Counted from the stretch's first letter, positions 1 to 8,686 are shown. The stretch is DNA of 64,000 bases from Paenibacillus physcomitrellae (GCF_002240225.1 NZ_CP022584.1:2439001-2503000), one strand, 5' to 3'. The notes: generated by a model not told the origin, from the letters alone. Made by a program: numbers and translations.

Positions 1-1
1 G

Positions 2-1465
2 GACGAATTACGCATGACCAAAGAGAAGCTGGAGTCGTTCATATCCAACCATGCGGACGCCGTCTGGATGATGGACCGCGATGGTTATGTCCAGCAGATC
101 AATGCCGCCTTCCAGAAGCTGTTTGACTGGAGTTCAGCCGAAATTTTATGCAAACAGCTCCCTGTTATTCGGGAGCAGGATCAAAGACAAATGGACGAAC
201 TGAAAGCCAAGGTATTATCCGGCGGCTCTGTCGTTGGGCATGAGTCTGTCTGGCAGCGGAAAGACGGCACCCCTGTTGAAGTGAGCACGACCCTGTTCCC
301 GATCCGGGACAGCCGCGGCAGCATTATTGGACTGGCCGGCACGACGCAGGACATCCGGGAGAAGAAGAGTGCGGAACGGAAGCTGAAAGCTTCCAAAGAA
401 CAATTTAAAGCTTATGTGGAGCAGAACAGTGATCCGGTGCTGATTCTCGATACGAATTACCGCGTGATCCGGGCCAATCCGGCCTTCGAATCTACCTTCG
501 GCTGGTCCACAGACGAGATTATCGGAACCCTTATGTTTGATTTGCCAAGCGTTCATGGCGAATCCCAGTACCGGCATGATCCGTCTTTCGAGAACATAGA
601 ATCCAAGACTATAGAAATGATAAAGCTGAGGAAAGACGGCACCTTGATCCCCGTCCTGATCTCGATCTTCCGGCTGCTGGACGAAGCCGGCACGCACACC
701 GGCTGGGCGCTGAACCTGCGGGACATGACCGCCTACAAACAGGCCGAGCAGCTGATGGTCAACTCGGAGAAGCTTTCCGTCGCCGGGCAGCTGGCCGCAG
801 GCATTGCCCACGAAATCCGCAATCCGATCACCGCGATCAAGGGCTTTATCCAGCTGATGAGTTCGGGGATTGCGGAGAAGCAGCTCTATTATGATATTAT
901 GTCTTCGGAAATTGAACGAATCGAAATGATCTTAAATGAGCTGCTGATTCTGGCCAAACCGCAGGCCGCACAATTGAAACCGGCCGACGTGCGCCTTGTG
1001 GTGAGCCAGGTCGTCACGCTGCTGGATTCTCAGGCCAACATGAACAACGTCCAAATCATAACGGCGTTTGATACCGGTCCCGCTTGGATTCTGTGTGATG
1101 AGAACCAGATCAAGCAGATCTGCATCAATTTCATTAAAAATGCAATCGAAGCCATGCCCGGCGGAGGCATCGTCCGCATTCAACTGAGTCAGCAGGAACA
1201 CGGCCGGTTTATCCTCCGATTCACCGACAATGGCACCGGTATTCCCGAAGAGGTCCTCAGCCGGTTGGGGCAGCCTTTCTATACGACCAAAGAAAAAGGC
1301 ACCGGACTTGGCTTTATGGTCAGCAAAAAGATTATCGAAAACCACGACGGCACGCTTTCCGTCCACAGCAAAGAACACGAGGGCACCACCATCGAGGTGT
1401 CTCTTCCTTCCATGCAGGCCATAGAAGAACCCCCTTCGCTTGATCTGAACCGATTGCAAGTTTAA
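2..1465 (+). CDS. PAS-domain sensor histidine kinase, 5' end beyond window
   Basis: Cytosolic-type sensor kinase that would autophosphorylate on His and pass phosphate to a response regulator or phosphorelay, as KinA/KinE-like sporulation kinases do. Counting from the ATG at 14, a first PAS domain spans about residues 5-115 and a second about 125-240. The HisKA motif AHEIRNP (His266) and an HATPase domain follow, with N-box (INFIKNAIEAMP), G1 (DNGTGIP) and G2 (GTGLGF). No membrane helix is visible in this part. The reading frame is open leftwards to base 2 without a stop, and the residues before Met (DELR) look like the coiled linker that follows a preceding PAS domain, so the ATG at 14 is probably internal. 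The input signal is unknown. A role in sporulation phosphorelay is family-based inference only. Confidence 0.85.
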   Translation, partial: DELRMTKEKLESFISNHADAVWMMDRDGYVQQINAAFQKLFDWSSAEILCKQLPVIREQDQRQMDELKAKVLSGGSVVGHESVWQRKDGTPVEVSTTLFPIRDSRGSIIGLAGTTQDIREKKSAERKLKASKEQFKAYVEQNSDPVLILDTNYRVIRANPAFESTFGWSTDEIIGTLMFDLPSVHGESQYRHDPSFENIESKTIEMIKLRKDGTLIPVLISIFRLLDEAGTHTGWALNLRDMTAYKQAEQLMVNSEKLSVAGQLAAGIAHEIRNPITAIKGFIQLMSSGIAEKQLYYDIMSSEIERIEMILNELLILAKPQAAQLKPADVRLVVSQVVTLLDSQANMNNVQIITAFDTGPAWILCDENQIKQICINFIKNAIEAMPGGGIVRIQLSQQEHGRFILRFTDNGTGIPEEVLSRLGQPFYTTKEKGTGLGFMVSKKIIENHDGTLSVHSKEHEGTTIEVSLPSMQAIEEPPSLDLNRLQV

Positions 1466-1476
1466 GCGATAAACCT

Positions 1477-1519
1477 TTGACAAATTATCTTCCCGGCTAT
1501 ATATCGATTCCATGGAATC
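1477..1519 (+). promoter_or_regulatory. SigA-type promoter with palindromic operator (azoreductase remnant)
   Basis: TTGACA at 1477-1482 and TATATC at 1500-1505, separated by 17 bp. The perfect palindrome GATTCCATGGAATC at 1506-1519 covers the expected start site. The promoter looks intact although the gene behind it is broken. The palindrome is a candidate repressor site; the regulator is not identified. Confidence 0.6.
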
Positions 1520-1546
1520 AATAATATCAACTGAGGTGGATTTACG

Positions 1547-1939
1547 ATGTCTAAACTGGCTTTACGTTGCCGCTCATCCGCTTACCCATGAGGAATCCGG
1601 TTCCTTAAGTACAGGAAAAATATTTCCGAAATCCTACCACAAGGCTCATCCTGAGGATGAAATCATGGAGCTGAATCTGTTTGAAACAGAGGTCCCGCCC
1701 ATTGACGCAACAGCTTTCAGCGCCTGGGCAAGCTGCGCAAAGGCACCCCTCTCGAAGAATTAACCCGGGAAGAACAGCAACCAGCCCGTGCACATGCCCG
1801 GTTTAGCGACCAGTTTATCGCAGCCGATAAATATGTGTTTGTGAACCCGATGTGGAATCACTTTATGTCAAGCCAAATGAAAGCTTATTTGGATCCCCTT
1901 TGTGTCGCGTAAAAAACCTTCCGTTATACGTCCCGTCAT
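1547..1939 (+). pseudogene. FMN-dependent NADH-azoreductase, decayed
   Basis: Reading across frames gives an AzoR-like protein: MSKL, then (after one extra base) LYVAAHPLTHEES...PPIDATAFSAW, then (after one missing base) GKLRKGTPLEELTREEQ...FSDQFIAADKYVFVNPMWN...MKAYLDPLCVA, then a stop codon TAA at 1910, then KTFRYT. AzoR proteins are about 200-210 residues and continue after the CVAGKTFRYT segment; here the C-terminal third is missing. At least two frameshifts, one nonsense codon and a 3' deletion are therefore visible. A good ribosome binding site (GAGGTGG) precedes the ATG at 1547. Sequence just downstream (about 1917-1980) reads in another frame as VIERYLNDLLQRRFE-stop, which could be the tail of a different lost gene. 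The identification rests on recognised family sequence and was not checked by search. Confidence 0.8.
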
Positions 1940-1992
1940 CGAACGATATCTGAATGACCTGCTGCAGCGCAGATTTGAATAGCCGATTCACG

Positions 1993-2042
1993 AAAAAAAA
2001 GGCCGTGACCATGCAGCTTAAACTGTCATGAACACGGCTTTC
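1993..2042 (-). terminator. Rho-independent terminator of the stalk-domain gene
   Basis: On the minus strand GCCGTG-type arms (2001-2007 and 2033-2039), extended by CATG pairs, are followed by a run of eight T. It lies just after the stop of the leftward gene ending at 2077. Confidence 0.75.
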
Positions 2043-2076
2043 CTTTTATGGTCCGACCGGTTGGGCGCAGGAGGAT

Positions 2077-3198
2077 TTATTTCAGCTTGGTAACTCCGGC
2101 CGCCGCCTGCTCCAGCAGTGCGCTTGACCATGTTTTGTCCGGCGAACTTAAAGTCACGTAACGGCCGTCGATTTTAAAGGTCAGCATCGGAATATTGCTT
2201 GGGGTATACCATTTGCCCTTCACGCCGTCCGCAAGTGTGACCTCCTCAGCTTCATATCCGGTCGAATAGTCGCGAGGCGAGATTTGAACACTCATGTGGT
2301 GAAACCGGAATGTAACCGAATCCCCGCCGGCAGACACGCTCTGGTAACCATCACCTTTCGCCATTAGCATAGGCGCGTAAGCGGTGGTGAATCCGTCAAA
2401 TTTGGCAAATTCAGCCTTGATTGCTTGGATCTGCGAAGCCGTGTAACCTACGGCTGTCAATCCGGTGGCCGCCGGAGTCTTACTGAGCTTCGTTACGCTG
2501 GCAGCGGCCTGCTCCAATTGGGCCTGAGATAATTTCCCGTCAGGCGAGCTTACCGTAACATAACGATCATCCAGCTTAAAGGTCAGCATCGCCCGGTCGC
2601 CCGGCGTATACCATTTCCCCTGCAGTCCGTTGGACAACGTCACGTTTGTCCCCATATACCCTTCCGAATAATCCCGCGGAGATACATTAACGCTCATATG
2701 ATCGAATACCAGATTCACTCCGTCATCCGTCTGTACGGCCTTTCTGAACAGGTCCCCTTTCAGCATCTGCTGAGGCGCATAAGCCGTTTCGTACCCTTCA
2801 AAGGCTGCAAAGGCTTGGCTGATCGATTCGGTCTGGGCAGCCGTGTATGCGATCTTTACCCACACGTCCGGCGAAACCGGTGTGTTGCCCGGACCGTCCG
2901 CAGGACTGCCGATCGTAATGACACCTGTCTTGCTGTCATAATAGACCGGGGCATTCAGCGCTTCAGAAAGAGCACGCACCGGGAGATAAGTTGTATCCTG
3001 GTAAACAACCGGAAGCAGCCTGTTGCCGTTTGCATCCTTCGGAACAAACGTTGTCCCGTTAAGGTTGAAGCTGATATTCGAGTTCAGATACGCGGTGATC
3101 TTCTGCAGATGGGTTCCGGCATACACGCCTGCGGCTCCCGAGAATGTCATTCCGGCGACCATCAACGCCATGACGGATCTTTTGACTTGTTTATTCAT
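2077..3198 (-). CDS. Secreted stalk-domain protein with duplicated C-terminal module
   Basis: Exported protein of 373 residues. Residues 1-28 form a Sec signal peptide (KR-rich start, hydrophobic core, cleavage near VYAG). Residues about 35-95 resemble the copper amine oxidase N-terminal-like stalk domain common in Paenibacillus surface proteins (GTTFVPKDANGNRLLPVVYQ, TTYLPVRALSEAL, VYYDSKTGVITI); despite the name this domain does not imply oxidase activity. Two similar modules of about 125 residues follow (about 115-240 and 250-373), each with an AFxxFxGYETAYAP-like start, a HMSVxxSPRDYSxGY segment, a GKWYTP segment and an RYVTxSSPD segment. Function of the module is unknown to me. RBS AAGGAGAG precedes the ATG. 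The promoter carries the same direct-repeat module as the lipoprotein gene upstream, suggesting control by the nearby two-component system. Confidence 0.75.
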   Translation of the reverse strand: MNKQVKRSVMALMVAGMTFSGAAGVYAGTHLQKITAYLNSNISFNLNGTTFVPKDANGNRLLPVVYQDTTYLPVRALSEALNAPVYYDSKTGVITIGSPADGPGNTPVSPDVWVKIAYTAAQTESISQAFAAFEGYETAYAPQQMLKGDLFRKAVQTDDGVNLVFDHMSVNVSPRDYSEGYMGTNVTLSNGLQGKWYTPGDRAMLTFKLDDRYVTVSSPDGKLSQAQLEQAAASVTKLSKTPAATGLTAVGYTASQIQAIKAEFAKFDGFTTAYAPMLMAKGDGYQSVSAGGDSVTFRFHHMSVQISPRDYSTGYEAEEVTLADGVKGKWYTPSNIPMLTFKIDGRYVTLSSPDKTWSSALLEQAAAGVTKLK

Positions 3199-3276
3199 GC
3201 TGAAATCTCTCCTTGAGTTTTAAATTTCAGGGCAGCCATGCTCATTCCTCGTTAGTGCCGCTCCCTTATGACACTA

Positions 3277-3332
3277 AGTATAAAAGTCCGTTATCTCCAA
3301 ACCATTTCGGGGTTGTATCGGAGTTGTAAACA
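3277..3332 (-). promoter_or_regulatory. Response-regulator-type promoter module, copy 1
   Basis: Minus-strand promoter of the stalk-domain gene: -10 TATACT (3277-3282), no good -35 at normal spacing, and upstream two direct repeats reading TTGTA on the plus strand at 3313 and 3324, 11 bp apart. The 56-bp segment aligns without gaps to 4722-4777. OmpR/PhoB-type regulators typically bind such 11-bp-spaced direct repeats near -35 to -55, which fits an activator site. Confidence 0.6.
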
Positions 3333-3399
3333 TTGGCCGCCGCTCTCCCCAAGGCTTAAAACTGGCTGTAGCAAATTCATTCCTCGGCATACCGTTCAA

Positions 3400-3432
3400 C
3401 AAAAAAACAGCCAAACTCGTAGGTCCGGCTGC
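3400..3432 (-). terminator. Possible terminator after the lipoprotein gene
   Basis: On the minus strand CAGCC and GGCTG arms enclose a 14-nt loop and are followed by seven T. The stem is short, so the call is tentative. Confidence 0.45.
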
Positions 3433-3488
3433 TCCGTTCCATGCCCAGGCCAGGGTCAAAGATGCGTAAGAGGCAAGTTTCCAAAAAT

Positions 3489-4670
3489 CTAAAGGTTCAA
3501 ATCCATAATCTGCGTAACCGGCAGCGAATCTTCACCGGCGATCGTAATGCCGAGCCGTTTGCCGGAAGGACTCCAGCTGAGCGGGTATTGAGGGAAATAA
3601 CCTGGCCCGACCAGCGACAGCAGCCCCGATTCGTAATCAAAAATGTAAACGCCGTTCAAACCGTTTTGATCTTCGTTATAGACAGCCAAAGCCAGCTTGG
3701 AAGAATCGGGCGACCAGGCCAGATAAGGAATCAGATTTCCTTTGGCCAAAGCCCCTCCTTCCGCCCGTCCATCCGGACCGAGCAGCCGAAGCTCGCTGGA
3801 ACTCCGGTCCGTACCGTAGGCCTGTACGGCAATATGTGCGCCGTCCGGCGAAACCTCGAACTGTCCGACCTGCTTGCTGACCGTTTCCGGCCGGCTCTGC
3901 CCTGGCTTGAACTTCTTGAGCCGTCCCTGATCATCCAGGTAATAAACCGAGCCTTGGCTAACTCCGAATTCCGTAAACAGCTCAACGTCCGGGTCTTCCA
4001 GTTCCAGCTTGGCCACCGTTCCGTCCGTGCCGATCCGCCAGATGTCCCCTCGGCCCGTCTGAGCTCCGGCCGCCAGAATGTAGCTATCCGGATCAAGCCA
4101 GCCGCCAAGCTCCATAACGTTTGGCAGCTTAATTTCGTTAACGATCCCGGTCTCCCGATTCTTCATATAGTTACGGGCTGTGTATTTGTCCGCCCATTCC
4201 TGGATCAAGCTGAACCGCCCATCCGGCGAGACCTGCTCTTTCGTTACGGTCAAATCGCCCGGTTGAAGGGGGGCGGATTCCTCCTGCTTGTCTCCGGACG
4301 CCAAATCAACAACCGATGTCGTATAAACATATTCCGGTTCCTTCGCCGCAGTCCCCGCTTTGGACGGCTTGGTGGTCATAATCTTGAGCGCATCATCCGA
4401 AACCCAGGTTTCGATGCTGGCCCCCTCCAGACGGTGAATCCGCTGGACGGAAACGGCCTGATGCTCCTGCTTGACCGAACCCTCCACGACCGTCAGCTGG
4501 CGTTTGCCTGTGGGGCCCTGCCCCTCCGACGCGCCCGGCTTCGTGGAATTGTCGCCTGAACCGCTGCCCGTCAGATGATGCTGCAGCGGCGGCTGGCAGG
4601 CCGAAAGACCGGCCGCCAAAGCGGTAACGAACAACAGCAATGCGGCGCGTCTCTTCTGTAGCTTGTTCAT
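3489..4670 (-). CDS. Lipoprotein with WD40/TolB-like propeller repeats
   Basis: Predicted membrane-anchored lipoprotein of 393 residues. Signal peptide with lipobox GLSAC, the lipidated Cys being residue 25. From about residue 120 the sequence has repeated blades of TolB/WD40 style (SPDGRFSLIQEW, SPDGAHIAVQAYG, WSPDSSKLALAV, WSPSGKRLGITI). Such propellers usually bind proteins or ligands; no catalytic motif is visible. I place the start at 4670 (MNKLQKRR), preceded by GGGAGG and giving a complete lipoprotein signal; the frame is open further upstream to 5024 but that part overlaps the kinase gene and lacks a sensible N-terminus. It lies directly downstream of the two-component genes but has its own promoter module (4722-4777). 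A role as signal-modulating partner of the kinase is conceivable but unproven. Confidence 0.75.
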   Translation of the reverse strand: MNKLQKRRAALLLFVTALAAGLSACQPPLQHHLTGSGSGDNSTKPGASEGQGPTGKRQLTVVEGSVKQEHQAVSVQRIHRLEGASIETWVSDDALKIMTTKPSKAGTAAKEPEYVYTTSVVDLASGDKQEESAPLQPGDLTVTKEQVSPDGRFSLIQEWADKYTARNYMKNRETGIVNEIKLPNVMELGGWLDPDSYILAAGAQTGRGDIWRIGTDGTVAKLELEDPDVELFTEFGVSQGSVYYLDDQGRLKKFKPGQSRPETVSKQVGQFEVSPDGAHIAVQAYGTDRSSSELRLLGPDGRAEGGALAKGNLIPYLAWSPDSSKLALAVYNEDQNGLNGVYIFDYESGLLSLVGPGYFPQYPLSWSPSGKRLGITIAGEDSLPVTQIMDLNL

Positions 4671-4721
4671 GCTGCAGGCTCCCTCCCTTCCTTCATTCCT
4701 CCAATTTCGCCTTGATGCCTC

Positions 4722-4777
4722 AGTATAAATCTTCTCTATCTCCAAACCGTCTCCGGATTGTAACCGACTTGTAAACA
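4722..4777 (-). promoter_or_regulatory. Response-regulator-type promoter module, copy 2
   Basis: Minus-strand promoter of the lipoprotein gene, with -10 TATACT (4722-4727) and plus-strand TTGTA repeats at 4758 and 4769. The 36-bp distance from repeat to -10 and the 11-bp period are the same as at 3277-3332. Confidence 0.6.
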
Positions 4778-4788
4778 AAACAAAGAAA

Positions 4789-6303
4789 TCATAGGGAACC
4801 TGGCGGATCGCCCGGAAGCTCAAGGATAAACCGCGAGCCGTCAGGCCCGGATTCGGCGAGCCTGACGGAGCCGTTCTGCTTCTCCGCCAGGCTTCTGACC
4901 AGCGGCAGTCCGAGACCCGTCCCGCCGGTCTCCCTGGAGCGGTCTGTACTGACCGTAAAGAAGGGGTCAAAGATCCGGCTCTGCAGCTCAGCCGGAACGC
5001 CGATGCCGTTATCGGCCACCTCAATAATGGCGATGTGTTTGCCCTCAGCCGTTCGCTCGGTCCTGCTCGACAAAATCACCTTGCCGCCGGGACGATTATA
5101 CTTAACCGCATTATCGAGCAGGTTAGTGACCATATGCATCACGTTCTCCGGGTCCGCCCATGCCGTTCCCTCCGTCAGCCGAGCTTCCAGCACAATCTTC
5201 CGGTTCTCGGACTTGAGGCGAAGCCGCTCAAGCGCTTCCTGAAGCAGCGGCCGGAGCGATACCCGCTCGGCATGAGTCTGGAAGTCGTAAATATCCATGG
5301 AGGAAAGCTTCAGCGCCTTCTCCACCAGCCCGTACAGCCGCTCCGCTTCTTTGGCGATTTGGGTTCTGGCTTCCTCCAGCAGCTTCGGATCATCGCTGTA
5401 CATGCCCAGCAAATCGGAATAAGCGATGATGGACGTCAGCGGCGTCTTCAGTTCATGGCTGATGTTGCCGATGAACTGCTTCTGTTGCTGCTCGAGCTCC
5501 CTTAATCTGGCGATGGCCGCCAGCAGCTTCTGCTGCTCCTCATTCAGCTCACTGACATAAGCTGAAATGCTCCCGCTCATGTCGTAGATGCCTTCGGCCA
5601 ACTCGCCGAATTCATCTTGCCTCCGCACCGGAGGCGCATCCAGATAATGCCCTTGACCAATCTGCTTTGCGGCCAAATTCAGCCTGGTCAAGACGGAAAT
5701 CTGGCGCCAGACATACAGATAGCCGACTACAAAAGCTGCCGCCAGCACCGCGGCCCCGGTCACGATAAACAGGCTGCGGATCCGCCGGTAAAAAGCATTT
5801 TGTTCCCGTAAGGAGCTGTGAAACTGTACGGTGCCCAGTAATTCGTCCGCATTATAAAGCGGAGCCAGATACAGCAGCTGGTCGCCTTCCGTAATATAAG
5901 CCGACTGTCCCTTGACGGTATAAGCCAGCGCATCCTGAACGTCAGTCAAAGGCTGGATCGGCAGCGAGGTAGCGGCAAACTCGCCGCCTGCATGGTACAG
6001 AGTGACAGGCATGCCGCTTTGCTCGCTCAGATCAACGGCCAGCCGCTGGGCGTTCCGGTCCATGAATTCATCCGGAGGTATGTGTTCGCCGGTCAAATAC
6101 TCCTCCCGGACCCGCAGATTGGCCGAATCCGCCTGATGAGCGAAATTCTGCTCCAGCCGAACCCGCTGATCCTCCCGGATGCCGGCCAGCACAAGCGTGC
6201 TGAGCAGGACGAGCACCGAGGCGAGCAGCAGGGCCAGCAGCAAGGAGATTTTCCCTTTAAGCCCCAGCCGGAGCTTCCTGCGGGGAACAGCCGCAGAGGT
6301 CAT
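4789..6303 (-). CDS. Transmembrane sensor histidine kinase (HAMP, HisKA, HATPase)
   Basis: 504-residue membrane kinase. TM1 about residues 18-41, an extracellular sensor of about 135 residues, TM2 about 177-197, HAMP about 198-252, a glutamine-rich coiled segment, HisKA with ISHELKTP (His283), and HATPase_c with N-box (NLLDNAVKYN), DNGIGVP and GTGLGLP. It phosphorylates the response regulator encoded just upstream; the two genes overlap by ATGA at 6300-6303, so translation is probably coupled. The extracellular domain is not one I can name, so the signal is unknown. The stalk-domain and lipoprotein genes nearby share a promoter module and probably belong to its regulon. Confidence 0.88.
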   Translation of the reverse strand: MTSAAVPRRKLRLGLKGKISLLLALLLASVLVLLSTLVLAGIREDQRVRLEQNFAHQADSANLRVREEYLTGEHIPPDEFMDRNAQRLAVDLSEQSGMPVTLYHAGGEFAATSLPIQPLTDVQDALAYTVKGQSAYITEGDQLLYLAPLYNADELLGTVQFHSSLREQNAFYRRIRSLFIVTGAAVLAAAFVVGYLYVWRQISVLTRLNLAAKQIGQGHYLDAPPVRRQDEFGELAEGIYDMSGSISAYVSELNEEQQKLLAAIARLRELEQQQKQFIGNISHELKTPLTSIIAYSDLLGMYSDDPKLLEEARTQIAKEAERLYGLVEKALKLSSMDIYDFQTHAERVSLRPLLQEALERLRLKSENRKIVLEARLTEGTAWADPENVMHMVTNLLDNAVKYNRPGGKVILSSRTERTAEGKHIAIIEVADNGIGVPAELQSRIFDPFFTVSTDRSRETGGTGLGLPLVRSLAEKQNGSVRLAESGPDGSRFILELPGDPPGSL

Positions 6304-6992
6304 GTCAGAGCCCTCGTGCTTTTATAGCCTACCCCGTATACGGTTTGAATCAGGTTCTGCCATTCTCCCAGCTTCTTGCGCAGCCTCTGGACATGAATAT
6401 CCACCGTACGTGTTCCGCCCGCAAAATCCATCTCCCAGACCTGCTCGAGCAGCGCTTCCCGCGAATAGACCCGTTCCGGGTGCCGAGCCAGCAACACCAG
6501 CAGATCAAACTCCTTCGGAGTCAGATCAATAGGCACGCCGCCGATTCGCACCATCCGGCTGAACGGCTCAATGGACACCCCGCCGAGCACGATAGACTCC
6601 TCATCCGTTCCACTGCGGCCGGAAGGCTCTGACTTCCGCCGCCTGGACAACGCCTTCACCCGGGCTACCACCTCCCGGATATCAAACGGCTTGGTCATGA
6701 AATCATCCGCTCCAAGCTCCAGGCCCAGCACTTTATCGACAATATCATTCTTTACGGTCAGCAGCAGCACGGCAGGCCGGTTACGCTCATCCAGCTTGCG
6801 GCACACCTCGTATCCGCTTAGCTTGGGCATCATGACATCAAGCACCATGACGTCCGGATTAAAGGAGGCCACCTTCTCGAGGGCTTCTTCACCGTCTCCG
6901 GCCGTCTCCACCTCAAAGCCTTCCCGCCCGAGAGCATAAGCGACAGCGCTCGAAATGCTGATTTCATCGTCTACAACTAGCACTTTAATCAT
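6300..6992 (-). CDS. OmpR/PhoB-family response regulator
   Basis: 230-residue transcription factor: receiver domain (residues 1-115) with DDE at 8-10, phosphoacceptor Asp52 in VLDVMMP, Thr/Lys switch residues in LLTVKND, and a C-terminal winged helix (about 135-230) with LTPKEFDLLVLLARHPERVYSR and the GVGYK end. The start at 6992 (MIKVLVVDDE) is preceded by AAAGGGG; an upstream ATG at 7112 would add 40 residues unlike the family. It forms an operon with the kinase gene. Likely targets are the two direct-repeat promoters at 3277-3332 and 4722-4777. Confidence 0.9.
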   Translation of the reverse strand: MIKVLVVDDEISISSAVAYALGREGFEVETAGDGEEALEKVASFNPDVMVLDVMMPKLSGYEVCRKLDERNRPAVLLLTVKNDIVDKVLGLELGADDFMTKPFDIREVVARVKALSRRRKSEPSGRSGTDEESIVLGGVSIEPFSRMVRIGGVPIDLTPKEFDLLVLLARHPERVYSREALLEQVWEMDFAGGTRTVDIHVQRLRKKLGEWQNLIQTVYGVGYKSTRALT

Positions 6993-7263
6993 GTTAATTG
7001 CCCCTTTAAACCTAATATATGTATGATTTTTTTTAAAAAAAGAGCCCCACCCTTGTCGGTAACTAGACGAACCCAGGCGTAAAAAAGTTGTGCCCTTTGT
7101 TGCTCCCACCATCTATTCCTTATCTTGCGCTTTATTCTGGAAATTTACTTAGTAGTGATTTTAATCCGCTTCAACCGGAAAATAGATATTTTTTTTGGAA
7201 AAACTATTGCGGAGGCACCCTCTCAGAAGTATTGTAATCAGGAAGCTAAATCCAGGAGGAGCC

Positions 7264-7617
7264 ATGATGGGAAAACGAATTTATGCTCTTTTTCTAATTG
7301 CCTTTTATTCTCTCCAATTTGGCTCGGAGCTCTTATTATCCTCTGATATCCCCGTCCAAATCACCAGCCTTCAATTGGGGTACTTTGCCGGGTTCACCCT
7401 TTTGTCCCTATTCTTATTCTTGCAATTTTCACCCAACACCTCATCCAAAACCGCTTGGGTCGTTACTTTGATTTTTACGCTCGTTTGGTTCATGTCATTA
7501 ATCAATGTCTTTAAATTATTCTCTCCGCCGGTGAATTTAATCATCATGAATAGCCTTGCTCTTCTTACACCGGTGACCCTCCTGCTTACTTTTTGGCTGA
7601 AGCACGGGAAAGAGTAA
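7264..7617 (+). CDS. Small four-helix membrane protein of unknown function
   Basis: 117 residues with about four hydrophobic helices (residues 6-24, 33-53, 64-84, 92-113) separated by short polar loops. I do not recognise the family. The start is chosen at 7264 because AGGAGG lies 5 nt before; the second codon is also ATG. The gene stands alone between the divergent two-component operon and the convergent ribose operon. Confidence 0.6.
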   Translation: MMGKRIYALFLIAFYSLQFGSELLLSSDIPVQITSLQLGYFAGFTLLSLFLFLQFSPNTSSKTAWVVTLIFTLVWFMSLINVFKLFSPPVNLIIMNSLALLTPVTLLLTFWLKHGKE

Positions 7618-7636
7618 CCCTCCGAACCTCGGCATG

Positions 7637-7700
7637 CAAAAAAAACGCCTCAATCGGGCTATGGCTATAGACTATAACCCAACCCGGTTGAAACGTCCTT
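7637..7700 (-). terminator. Terminator of the ribose operon
   Basis: Arms CGCCTCAATCGGG (7646-7658) and CCCGGTTGAAACG (7683-7695) pair with one or two mismatches. The minus strand then has eight T. It may also stop the rightward membrane-protein gene, where TTTT follows. Confidence 0.75.
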
Positions 7701-7753
7701 TTAACTTTTGTCTTCATCTTTACCTTTAATCGCCAGCCCTATTTCTGGTTCCC

Positions 7754-8671
7754 TTATTCCTTCGTCACCAGCTTCAGCGGTGCCGGAATGGATTTCTCGA
7801 CTGTTTTGCCCTGCAGCACGTCGCGCGCCGCCTGGACGGCCATTTGGCCGATCAGTTCAGGCTGCTGAGCCACCGTTGCGGTCAGCTTGCCGTCCTTGAT
7901 CGCTTTCAGGGCATCATCGCTGCCGTCAAAGCCGATAACCGGGATGTCCTTGCCTGAGCTGCGAATCGCTTCGATCGCGCCAAGCGCCATTTCATCGTTC
8001 TGGGCAAACACCGCCTGAACGTCCGGATGCGCCTGGAGCAGGTTCTCCATCACGTTGAGGCCTTTGGTGCGGTCGAAATCGGCCGCCTGGGAAGCCACAA
8101 CATTCAATTCGGTATCGGCCACCTCATGGAAGCCCTGACCGCGTTCACGGGTTGCGGAAGCGCCGGCTACGCCTTGCAGCTCAACAACTTTGGCACCTTT
8201 GCCCACCAGCTGAGCCAGGTATTCCGCAGCCATTTTACCACCTTTGACGTTATCGGAAGCGACAAAGGCTTTAACGTCGCCTTTATCGGCCGAACGGTCG
8301 ATCGTAATAACCGGAATGCCCAGGTTGTTGGCATTCTCGACTTCCGTCGAAATCGCCGCCGAATCGGTCGGATTGATCAGCAGGGCGCTGACGCCTTTTT
8401 GAATCAAATCCTCCACGTCGTTGGTCTGTTTCGCCGAGTCGTTCTGCGCATCCACCACAATCGTTTCGATGCCCTGCTTCTTGGCTTCGGCTACTACGCC
8501 GTCTTTCAAAGAAACGAAGAACGGATTATCCTGCGTTGAAATGGACAGGCCAATCTTCATCTGCGTCAAATCCCCGCCGGTCTTCGGTTTGGCCCAGCTA
8601 GGGGGCTGCATGGAGCAGCCGGTCGTTAGCACAAGCAGCAGCGCTGCGATTAATAACGTTAACTTTTTCAT
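7754..8671 (-). CDS. rbsB: Ribose ABC transporter substrate-binding lipoprotein
   Basis: 305-residue periplasmic-binding-protein fold (type 1, RbsB family) anchored by lipid at Cys19 (lipobox TTGC). Residues about 38-300 hold the two lobes, with typical segments NPFFVSLKDGV, NPTDSAA, ASDNVKGGKMAAEYL and AQNDEMALGAIEA. It captures extracellular ribose and delivers it to RbsC/RbsA. It is the last gene of rbsRKDACB, followed by a strong terminator. RBS AAAGGGGAG precedes the ATG. Confidence 0.93.
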   Translation of the reverse strand: MKKLTLLIAALLLVLTTGCSMQPPSWAKPKTGGDLTQMKIGLSISTQDNPFFVSLKDGVVAEAKKQGIETIVVDAQNDSAKQTNDVEDLIQKGVSALLINPTDSAAISTEVENANNLGIPVITIDRSADKGDVKAFVASDNVKGGKMAAEYLAQLVGKGAKVVELQGVAGASATRERGQGFHEVADTELNVVASQAADFDRTKGLNVMENLLQAHPDVQAVFAQNDEMALGAIEAIRSSGKDIPVIGFDGSDDALKAIKDGKLTATVAQQPELIGQMAVQAARDVLQGKTVEKSIPAPLKLVTKE

Positions 8672-8686
8672 CGTTTAATCTCCCCT

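Noticed and set aside
3441..4559. 372-codon plus-strand open frame
   Set aside because: Antisense to the lipoprotein gene whose signal peptide, RBS and propeller repeats are clear.
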